A stretch of DNA of 35,162 nucleotides from Tubiluchus corallicola (Eukaryota > Priapulida > Priapulimorpha > Priapulimorphida > Tubiluchidae), in the NCBI GenBank assembly GCA_030141605.1, contig JAQGDQ010000633.1, positions 64,001-99,162 of the forward strand, written 5' to 3'. Below the pieces are notes generated by a model, which saw only the letters and a program-made list of their open reading frames with translations, had not been told where the DNA came from and ran no database searches. Shown in pieces: positions 27,888 to 35,162 of this stretch. A program made the translations under genes and the position numbers. The first letter of the stretch is position 1. Each line of letters opens with the position of its first letter.

Positions 27888-29190
27888 CTGAAAAACAAAT
27901 ATACCAAAATTCACAATCAATGCACAACCCTCCTCTGCAAGCACCAGATTTTGCATGAAGCTGTAAAACACATCACACCACATCACACTACGCCACCTAC
28001 ATTATACACCATTCACCACACAGTTTCATGAAGACAACACACTGCCTGTTTTGGATAGAAGCATGTGGTGCCTCCTTGTGTTTGTTTTTTGCAAATTTAG
28101 GCTGTTGATAGACAGGTGAGCTAGGACAGGAAATAGGCCATTGGCCTCATTTTGCAGACAGGATAGGAAAGAAGTCATTCTTGTTCAGTACGTCGCGTCG
28201 TTTTATCACAAAATTTTGTCAGTCGAGTTCTCTTTAGCAGGTTAGTAAGATGCGGCAAAGATGTAAGTTTGATTTCTTCATATATTATAAAATTAGTATA
28301 CATAGCAGTTAAGTATCTTTTTGACATTTGTTTAGCAGAAAATGTTTTTATTTGCTTCAGATAAAACGAAGTCGAGTCGCACATAATATGTCAGTCAGTT
28401 AGTCAGTCAAATATGTCGTGATGTGATGGTGATTTTGGGATGAGACGACGATTGCCCATTTTAGACAATAAAAAATCATAAATTACATCTAAAAGACAGT
28501 TGGACTTGTATTTAGAGCATGTCGTGCACACCGCCGACACCACACTACCCCAACACCATCCATACCACCCAGCACACTACACCCACAACATTATCCACAT
28601 CCACCGCTCCAAGTACAGTGCATCACTCACACCAAATCACTGCCAATGGCTATGATGATGGCAACAACGACAATGAAAAAAATAACAGTCTAGTGAAACA
28701 CTGCAAAAACGTTTTGCGTACAGTCGAAACCGTGATATTACTAATGCTCTTAGACCCATCCACTGATGATCATTAATGCACACACATTCCACATAGCATC
28801 TTTTAAGCCAAAGTCTGTAGGCAGAATAATATGTACGACATCGCTAATAATGGCTTCGCATTTTCCAAGCGGTAGTCACCCAAAATCAAACCTCCAATAA
28901 TTTGTAACTGTTTCTTGTGGCGCAGGCGAGCGTAACAAATTTTTTTTAGCTCATACGCTTTCTGAAGATAAAAAAGCTTTGAAACAAGTCCAAAAACGCC
29001 AGAAAAATTGTAACTATTGTTATAATTTACGATAAAAAATCACATTATGAACAGTGTTACTGTTATTAAGAGGTTGGACCCAGTACACAAAACTAGGAGT
29101 CAGCTGCTCTTATTATCTTAGTACAGAAAATTAAGGTAAGCACATGAGAAAATGTTCAGGAATCAAATTTTACATAACATGCAATATTAC
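27888..29190 (-). other. DAD1: DAD1 intron 1
   Basis: A phase-1 intron of 1303 bp between the two coding exons. It contains two CA/ACC-rich stretches (27965-28025 and 28525-28640; GT/GGT-rich on the sense strand). The open frame on the opposite strand at 28519-28776 lies over one of them and is not a gene. No other feature seen. Confidence 0.85.
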
Positions 29191-29401
29191 CTGCAAGAAC
29201 AAAGGAACCTATGCAAGAAATAAACCCGGAGAGAAATGAATTGAAAGGAAATGTGCCAACAAGACAACAATAAACAAACTGCACAATTCCTGTCAAAACA
29301 ACGTATAACAAATAGGAATCTACAATTTTGAGTTTTTTCGGCGTGTTGCTTGCATATTCATTTAAAAATTTGGAAATCACAGATACTAAATTAGAAGACA
29401 T
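29191..29401 (-). CDS. DAD1: DAD1 oligosaccharyltransferase subunit, exon 1
   Basis: First coding exon, ATG at 29401-29399, ending at CTTGCAG|GTAATA (exon end 29191, phase 1). It encodes residues 1-70: an N-terminal cytosolic helix ([11 protein letters not shown]), [12 protein letters not shown], then membrane segments with the family hallmark [17 protein letters not shown] at about 47-63. DAD1 is a small ER-membrane subunit of oligosaccharyltransferase, which transfers the preassembled glycan to Asn in nascent proteins, and its loss causes apoptosis. The ATG has A at -3. The frame stays open a further ten codons past the donor, but those residues do not fit DAD1. The gene is head to head with the DENN-domain gene at 30168. 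Confidence 0.97.
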
Positions 29402-30167
29402 TGTATCACGAAAATTTTACAATCCCTCTGTAAATTGTTATTGAAGTAAACATAAAACGTGGCTACAAAAAGACGTTTCACCGGTTTGCCAGCAGATCTT
29501 GTTTGCCACCTAACGGACTCTATTAGTACTAAATTTTTAATATTTGCCACGCTAATTTACTGTTTACTCGTTCCACGTGATTGACGTGGCTACGGTTGGT
29601 TGTAAAACTTTTTTATTTATCCAATTCTTTTAGCACATTATTTTTTGCACCAATGCCTGCTTGTAATAATTTTGTTGAAGACTAACAAATTGTTTTAGGT
29701 TTTGAGAGCATCGCCAACAGTGCACAAGATAATTACGCATGACAACCAACTATAATTGTGTTACTACTAGGCCATCTCTTTACTTTTGTGTTTAGTTTAC
29801 TGTAGTATATAAAATTAGATTTAAATCGTTAAATATCTTGTTGTAATTTTCCAATAATTTATGTACCATTACTGAGAAGTGGAAACTGCAAGTTGTTACG
29901 TACTTCTCGAGGACAAATAATTTTACAACTTCCAAGATACTGTGTATGAATCATTCAAAGATAAGGACCAGTTTTTGTCTGCATTTTTTTATGACACTTT
30001 CTACTGAATCTTCACATACGTTGTGTTACAGCATTTTTATTAATAAATCAATAAATTTTTGTTATTGAATAATTAATGGATAAATTTTAGTTACTAATTA
30101 GTACATACCTGTAGCATTGTTGTTTTATTTTTTATTGCAACGAAACCATTGATTTGTTTAAGGCACA
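29402..30167. promoter_or_regulatory. shared intergenic region between DAD1 and the DENN gene
   Basis: These 766 bp separate the two start codons, so both promoters (and 5' UTRs) must lie here unless a distant non-coding first exon is used. No TATA box is obvious. A CCACGTGA/TGACGTGG pair lies at 29573-29589. TTTGTTTAAG at 30153-30162, just before the DENN start codon, could be the acceptor of a 5'-UTR intron. Confidence 0.55.
29573..29589. promoter_or_regulatory. UPRE/E-box-like paired ACGT element
   Basis: CCACGTGA (29573-29580) and TGACGTGG (29582-29589) form an imperfect palindrome of two ACGT cores. TGACGTGG is the core recognised by XBP1/ATF6 in unfolded-protein-response elements, and CACGTG is an E-box. 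It lies about 170-190 bp upstream of the DAD1 start codon. DAD1 encodes an ER glycosylation subunit, so UPR control is plausible but inferred. Confidence 0.5.
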
Positions 30168-30251
30168 ATGGCTGGTACCATGTATAATAAACTGATTGAA
30201 GCTGTAGTTGTGATTGGTATGGATAGTGACACTGGACTGATTACCCAACAG
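30168..30251 (+). CDS. DENN-domain protein, coding exon 1
   Basis: Start ATG at 30168 in a strong context (A at -3, G at +4); donor CCAACAG|GTACCC at 30252. The 28 codons, phase 0 out, include LIEAVVVIGMDSDTGL, an N-terminal beta-strand-like hydrophobic stretch followed by an acidic turn. This is the usual opening of the upstream DENN (uDENN) module. It joins in frame to the exon at 31343. The gene product, if typical, is a guanine-nucleotide exchange factor for Rab GTPases. Confidence 0.75.
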
Positions 30252-31342
30252 GTACCCACCCTATAACAGAATTTTCCAACTTAATTAATGTAGCATATTA
30301 GTAATTGAAATGTGCTTTGTGTACCTAATTACAGTGGGCAGATATTGTAGTTTTTGGTGAATCTGTTATTTGTGGTTGCTTTTTGATTAGTTTAATAATA
30401 GTGTTTACAGATGACAGTGAGTTAAATGAGCATAAAGAAATTCAATGAATTTAGTTGTACGTGCAGTCAAACCTCATTATGCCGCTCCCTTTAGGATGAG
30501 AAAAAAGTTCGCATTATAGCGAGTTTGATGTTAAAACGCGGTGTGTTAAATTTTGCTGTAAATGAATCTCAGAACTGTCAGGACAAGTGTAGACTTGTTA
30601 GAGTCCTCGATTTTTGCTCTAAATGTTAAAGAATTAAAAGAAAATTGTTTAATTAAATCATTTGTGAATTAAGGACTCACTCAAGATTGATCATCTTTAT
30701 CAAGAACATTTTGTTTACATAATAAATGTGTCTTGTGTTCAATTATAAATGTGTAATAAACCGTTGGCCTATTTCTGTACTAATCATTTATGTGTAAAAT
30801 ATGGTTAAGTCATAAATACAAATTTCTTACTGGGATTTGCTTGGATGGTTCATAGAAAACAAGTAAATATCACGTTTCTTGTGGCAAAAAAAGAACCACG
30901 TTTTTCTATCAGTTACTGTTATAACTTTGTGGTGCATTGACAATATTATCAGAGCTATCAATCCTTTACTATTGTGAATGTACAATGTACAGTACAGCTT
31001 GAAAACAATCAAAGCATGATAACATGTAGTATTTCACACGACATGTGACGTCTAAGCTAGTCAGCATTGCATGTTGCAGCTTCGTACAGCTGGTATAATA
31101 TCAAGGTCGCTGGCATGACAGGTGGTTTTTCCCCATTGAACATATTAATTTGAATGGTGGGTGGCAGGTAAGAGGTGGCAGTATAACGGGTTGTTTTTAT
31201 ATTCAGTTTACTACAGAAATTTTGTTTTTGCAGACGGTAAACAAGTTTAGCGGTACACTGAGGTTTGACTGTATTCTTGGAAATTTTGCGCATAACTTCC
31301 AGATTATATGCATGTTTAAGTGTATGGTTTCTTTTAAATTAG
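30252..31342 (+). other. DENN gene intron 1
   Basis: A phase-0 intron of 1091 bp. Most of it is the pogo/Tigger-like element at 30464-31271. Nothing else supported. Confidence 0.7.
30464..31271. mobile_element. pogo/Tigger-like non-autonomous element (808 bp)
   Basis: The left end is CAGTCAAACCTCATTATGCC and the right end read inward is CAGTCAAACCTCAGTGTACC. The first 13 bases are identical and 20 of the first 23 match. Such CAG(T)...ACCTC ends are typical of Tigger elements. TA follows the right end; the left TA is not directly adjacent. A second TTCGCATTATAGCGAGTTTG block lies near the left end. No transposase frame. Confidence 0.72.
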
Positions 31343-31471
31343 TCTAAGTCTGACGACGTATTCCATACACACTTTGAAGCTCGTTTGTTAGCCATTATCC
31401 TAGATAACAGCGCACAGTATCCGGAATCTTCAGTGCTACAACACCGGAAGTATCCTCCTTCTAGTGTCCAG
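31343..31471 (+). CDS. DENN-domain protein, coding exon 2
   Basis: The acceptor TTTCTTTTAAATTAG ends at 31342 and the donor is GTCCAG|GTGAGT at 31472. It has 129 bp, 43 codons, phase 0 at both ends, and is open throughout. It encodes residues 29-71 of the predicted protein, including DDVFHTHFEARLLAIILDNS and QHRKYPPSSVQ. No motif was recognised in this exon by itself; assignment rests on strong splice sites and on frame continuity with flanking exons that carry DENN motifs. It probably belongs to the variable N-terminal part of uDENN. Confidence 0.75.
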
Positions 31472-31569
31472 GTGAGTTTTAAATTGTTTACATTCATCCT
31501 GTGAAATTCATTACCGAATCTTACAGGAAAGATCAAGCCTATCTAGCAGGTTAGGAGATTAGGCTTATT

Positions 31570-31870
31570 TTATTCGCAAAAATGTTAGAAGAATTTCGTA
31601 ATAAAACTGCAATAAGCGCCTCGAGTAACTAGTAAAATCACTTTAAAGTCGCGGTCACTTCATGATTGGACACTCCCATTTTCAATGCCCATTCTTCTTC
31701 CAATGATGTCATTCGCCTTGAAGAAAAGTAGCGCATTGTCAATCTTCATCAAAAGTATAGTAAGTTTTCATAAAAAAAAATCGGAAAGCTACTTTTGTAA
31801 TGTTTTTGCGTGAATATTAGGTAAGCTGCAGAAGATTCAACTAGTTTAAGCAGCGCGCTTACGGAAAGCC
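31570..31870 (-). repeat. low-copy repeat R2, copy 2, without the hAT insertion
   Basis: The minus strand here aligns with 13720-13908 joined to 15278-15370. At the hAT insertion point it reads GGGAGTGTCCAATCATGAAG, i.e. without the element and with nine additional bases between the two halves of the site. It lies in DENN intron 2. Confidence 0.7.
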
Positions 31871-32097
31871 ATGCTGCGCTTACGAACTCTCCCAGTTAAA
31901 CGATGATTTTCAAGTGAATAATGGCAACCAATTATGAAAGTTTCTCTTTAGAAATAGTATATTTTAAATATGCCGTACAGGTAGTTTTTTGCAAATTTCT
32001 TTGTTATGTTTTTCTAAGTTTAAGTCATAACAGTGAAATAAACAGTGTACACATATCATGTGTGCAATGGTTTTTGATACGTGAGTTTATCTTACAG

Positions 32098-32224
32098 GCA
32101 AAAAAGTGGAATAAAACGCGCACTTTAAACCGACGTGTCTCCATGCGTAAACCCATGCCGGATGATGTGGAGCAAACGCAAAGTTCTCTCATGGATTATA
32201 ATATTCCCGGACTTTGCTTTCCAG
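32098..32224 (+). CDS. DENN-domain protein, coding exon 3
   Basis: The acceptor TTTATCTTACAG ends at 32097 and the donor is TTTCCAG|GTGTGC at 32225. It starts in phase 0 and ends in phase 1 after 42 codons. It encodes residues 72-113: a basic stretch (KKWNKTRTLNRRVSMRKP), an acidic/Gln stretch and NIPGLCFP. The LCFP, completed to CFPE by the next exon, is the FCFPxG-type motif at the start of the conserved uDENN core. The donor is weaker than consensus (+4 to +6). An apparent open frame beginning at 31921 is upstream intron. Confidence 0.78.
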
Positions 32225-32639
32225 GTGTGCTATGTATTTAAGCAGTGCTATGCTATGTATTTGCTAGTGTTTCCATGGTTACCCTGGTAATTACCCACAT
32301 TGTTTATCAGGCCACCACATGAGCCTGGTAATTCTAACAATGAGAATGCAGACATTGTTGTTAATATGATATTCATTGTCTGTGAATTTAAAATTCAAAT
32401 ACCGTCTTCTAAGCACTTCTACAGTATAGATACTGTAGTCTACTAGCAAAGTAATAACTGGAATATAATAAGTGCTCAAGTAAAAATACACAAAACTATT
32501 TATAGTTTCAAAAAGTACTTGACAAGGATCATTTTTGATTCATACGTATAATACAATTTTAATGGTTCCAAATCTCATGCAGTCGCAATATATGGCCTCC
32601 AATCAATTATAATGCTATTTTAATATACCTCTATGTAAA

Positions 32640-32925
32640 TTAAACATACACTGCGGTCGTTTCTTCTCCTCTTTTCCTTCTTACTATCCCTAATCTTACT
32701 ATTTTTTTCCATTTCATCATGTCTACTAACCCTAACCATTCTTTCATTCACTTATTTAACAAGCCAAGCTTTCAAGGTGTCATACAGCAACTCTTTTATT
32801 TAGTTATTTTGACTTCATCAATGTTTTTCTTACCTATACTGTTTCTTTTTGTTTCAATAATATTGTATGTTGATGTATTGTGTATGTATTCCTGGAGTGA
32901 AATAAATTGATTGATTGATTGAAGT
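32640..32925 (+). mobile_element. non-LTR retrotransposon 3'-UTR tail fragment
   Basis: A pyrimidine-rich stretch followed by TATGTATTCCTGGAGTGAAA and a TTGATTGATTGATTGA tail. The pattern (AATAAA close to a short 4-bp tandem tail) is that of a LINE or LINE-dependent 3' end. It matches in layout the minus-strand tail at 8535-8682. Confidence 0.5.
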
Positions 32926-33240
32926 ATTAATTGCTGCATTGCCACCGCATCAGGCTGACAGTGCACGTGTAACAAGACTTGTCAGCAGCTTTGCTAGCCG
33001 CTAGTATGGCATTGTTAGATTGGCTTCGGCAAAAAAATCAACTTTTGAAAATATTTCCTAATTTGGAAATACATCTAAAAGTTGCAAACGCATAACGGAT
33101 TAAACCACTTTTGCCGTAGGAGCGACATACATAGAACAACTATGATTTCTTTACCAAGAGGTTAACTATCTAAACAAAATTGTCTATTTACATTTAAAAA
33201 ACTCTCTTAGGCCACTAATAAACATATTGTACTACAGGGC

Positions 33241-33660
33241 TGTGGTGAAATGAAATGTAATACTGGCACTGAAATACAGTAGACTTCTCAGGTGTGCATG
33301 TGAACGTGGCTTTATCTAGCACAGACGCGTATTCTGACCTTGTGTTAGTAAAAGCCACTAGTCACGTGCATACCTGAGCTTATAAAAAGGGAAGGCCTGC
33401 TGTAGACCCTTGTCAGTGGTCGTCTCTTTCATTGCAGCTCTGTTCACATTTCACGGGCTTTGCTGCAGACTCCGTTCTTCTATGTAAGCTGTTTGCTCCT
33501 TATTGGGGGTGTGATATGTAGTAATAAATTGTCATTTCTACTCTATTATTCGGGTTTTGTTTTGGGCGAGGCGTGAATGACTTAACTGGGACATGCCGCA
33601 CGGTGTGGGCCGCGGTGCCATCCGTCCTGCCCCCGTTAAAACCGGACAGCAGTCCAATAC
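33241..33660 (+). mobile_element. LTR-like segment with inverted repeat, TATA box and AATAAA
   Basis: In order: an inverted repeat of about 27 bp (33287-33313 and 33351-33378, CTCAGGT at the outside and GTGGCTTT inside), a TATA box CTTATAAAAAGG at about 33378-33390, roughly 130 bp of sequence, AATAAA at 33523-33528, then a GC-rich U5-like end. This is the layout of an LTR. No partner LTR or internal coding remnant was found, so it would be a solo LTR; borders are not fixed. Confidence 0.42.
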
Positions 33661-33859
33661 GAACAAACAATTCTTAAGTTTAGCAACACAAGAACTGCTA
33701 CTATACATAAGCATGATTCCCTTTAATTCCTACACTGTATTAATGTGGTACCTAGGCTGACATGGCTGCTTCCACTCATTGATGTAAAGTGTGCAATATG
33801 CTTGCAAGTACAGTGTAATTAAGTGTGGCAGGCTGATTGGCTTAAGGATTTAAATTTGT

Positions 33860-35008
33860 AATGTTACTGTATTTATGATTTTCTAACACACAGCAAACAC
33901 TTACAGTCCTGAAGGAGTTAAGTTTGGGATGTCACTGTATTTATGTTCTAACACACAGCAAACACTTACGGTCCTGTAGGAGTTAAGTTTGGGATGCTAC
34001 TGTGTTTATGTTCTAACACACTGCAAACACTTACAGTCCTGAAGGAGTTAAGTTTGGAATGTTACTGTATTTATGATTTTCTAACACACAGCAAACACTT
34101 ACAGTCCTGAAGGAGTTAAGTTTGGGATGTTACTGTATTTATGTTCTAACACACAGCAAACACTTACGGTCCTGTAGGAGTTAAGTTTGGGATGTTACTG
34201 TATTTATGTTCTAACACACTGCAAACACTTACAGTCCTGTAGGAGTCAAGTTTGGGATGCTACTGTATTTATGTTCTAACACACAGCAAACACTTACGGT
34301 CCTGTAGGAGTTAAGTTTGGGACGTTACTGTATTTATGATTTTCTAACACACAGCAAACACTTACAGTTCTGAAGGAGTTAAGTTTGGGACGTTACTGTA
34401 TTTATGTGCTAACACACAGCAAACACTTACAGTCCTGTAGGAGTTAAGTTTGGGATGTTACTGTATTTATGTTCTAACACACAGCAAACACTTACAGTCT
34501 TGTAGGAGTCAAGTTTGGGATGCTACTGTATTTATGTTCTAACACACAGCAAACACTTACGGTCCTGTAGGAGTTAAGTTTGGGACGTTACTGTATTTAT
34601 GATTTTCTAACACACAGCAAACACCTACAGTTCTGAAGGAGTTAAGTTTGGGACGTTACTGTATTTATGTGCTAACACACAGCAAACACTTACAGTCCTG
34701 TAGGAGTTAAGTTTGGGATGTTACTGTATTTATGTTCTAACACACAGCAAACACTTACAGTCTTGTAGGAGTCAAGTTTGGGATGCTACTGTATTTATGT
34801 TCTAACACACAGCAAACACTTACGGTCCTGTAGGAGTTAAGTTTGGGACATTACTGTATTTATGATTTCTAACACACAGCAAACACTTACAGTCTTGAAG
34901 GAGTCAAGTTTGGGATGTTACTGTATTTATGTTCTAACACACAGCAAACACTTTCGGTCCTGAAGGAATTGAGTTTGGTATGTTACTGTATTTATGATTT
35001 TCTAAAAC
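33860..35008. repeat. 65-bp satellite, about 17 monomers, with a 263-bp higher-order repeat
   Basis: The monomer contains TGTATTTATGTTCTAACACA, CAGCAAACACTTACAGTCCT and GAAGGAGTTAAGTTTGGGAT. Some monomers are longer through TATGATTTTC in place of TATGTTC. The variant GGGATGCTACTG recurs at 34255, 34518 and 34781 (exactly 263 bp apart), and the four monomers between are nearly identical in the two periods, so a four-monomer block has been duplicated as a unit. The array decays just before the exon at 35023. Confidence 0.95.
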
Positions 35009-35022
35009 ACATTTTCTTATAG

Positions 35023-35147
35023 AGAATGCAAGAGTGTATGAGACGGAGCCTCAGTCACACGTTCATTCATTTGTTCTTACTCACATTAGTGGGGACAGGA
35101 AATATGCAACTTGTTTCACTTACTATCGACCGTTCATTGCAGAAAAG
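35023..35147 (+). CDS. DENN-domain protein, coding exon 4 (gene continues beyond window)
   Basis: The acceptor CATTTTCTTATAG ends at 35022 and the donor is GCAGAAAAG|GTAATT at 35148. Two bases complete Glu114 (G|AG), making CFPE, followed by 41 codons to residue 155, phase 0 out. SHVHSFVLTHISGDRKYATC (residues 125-144) and YYRPF are the core uDENN strands (consensus hsFVLTd..G.r.Yg...tyyrp). This fits the DENN family of Rab exchange factors; YYRP is reminiscent of DENND3, but the subfamily cannot be fixed from 155 residues. The central DENN and downstream modules must lie to the right. Confidence 0.85.
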
Positions 35148-35162
35148 GTAATTTCACTTCAA

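Larger units (their letters stand above)
32225..35022 (+). other. DENN gene intron 3
   Basis: A phase-1 intron of 2798 bp. In order it contains a LINE 3' tail (32640-32925), an LTR-like segment (33241-33660) and the 65-bp satellite, which runs almost to the acceptor. The open frame at 32719-32910 is LINE tail. Confidence 0.7.

Noticed and set aside
28519-28776. 85-codon Thr/His/Pro-rich plus-strand frame
   Set aside because: Lies antisense in DAD1 intron 1 over a CA/ACC-rich tract; low-complexity artefact.
29156-29190. Continuation of the DAD1 exon 1 frame past the donor
   Set aside because: Ten extra residues do not match DAD1, whereas splicing at 29191 to 27887 restores the family sequence and length exactly.

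Overview
This is AT-rich nuclear DNA of an animal, most likely an invertebrate. It has GT-AG introns, compact intron-split genes and a dense load of eukaryotic repeats: hAT and pogo-like DNA transposons, non-LTR fragments, a 5S-derived SINE and many minisatellites. There are no bacterial operons or ribosome-binding sites. The species cannot be named from the sequence alone.

Three genes can be supported. (1) At 16518-18951 (+) lie the last two coding exons of a gene whose product has a transmembrane segment, a basic juxtamembrane stretch and a Ser-rich tail carrying DGEE and PPNR. It resembles the PMEPA1/LDLRAD4 family of TGF-beta/Smad feedback regulators but has no PPxY motif. Its upstream exons were not found. 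(2) At 27757-29401 (-) lies a complete DAD1 gene, the oligosaccharyltransferase subunit. Its two coding exons splice to exactly 113 residues, and a strong donor sits just after the stop. (3) At 30168-35147 (+) lie the first four coding exons of a DENN-domain protein, joined in consistent phase for 155 residues; the gene runs off the right edge. DAD1 and the DENN gene are head to head, about 0.77 kb apart, with a CCACGTGA/TGACGTGG pair in the shared promoter region that resembles an unfolded-protein-response element.

Layout: 1-16.4 kb holds no recognised gene. It contains the 5S-SINE (557-1102), four hAT-like elements (1455-1818, 3519-4000, 10469-10990, 13909-15277), non-LTR fragments, a GC-rich palindrome, a foldback, an LTR-like promoter with heat-shock motifs, and tandem arrays of 35, 67, 72, 22 and 16 bp. 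16.5-19.4 kb is the PMEPA1-like 3' end; its intron carries eight copies of an RFX/X-box-like motif and a fifth hAT-like element. 19.6-27.6 kb is gene-free, with arrays of 64, 81 and 31/37 bp, a second pogo-like element and copies of a three-member inverted-end repeat family. 27.7-35.1 kb is the DAD1/DENN pair, whose introns hold a pogo-like MITE, a LINE tail, a second LTR-like segment and a 65-bp satellite with a 263-bp higher-order repeat that stops about a dozen bases before a splice acceptor.

The most notable observations are the PPNR-containing, PPxY-less PMEPA1-like protein; tandem arrays whose units contain regulatory-looking motifs (X-box, AG|GTAAG, branch-site/acceptor-like); a 29-copy minisatellite grown from a seed that is single-copy in a sister transposon; and hAT insertions with readable target-site duplications, one matched by a related unoccupied copy.
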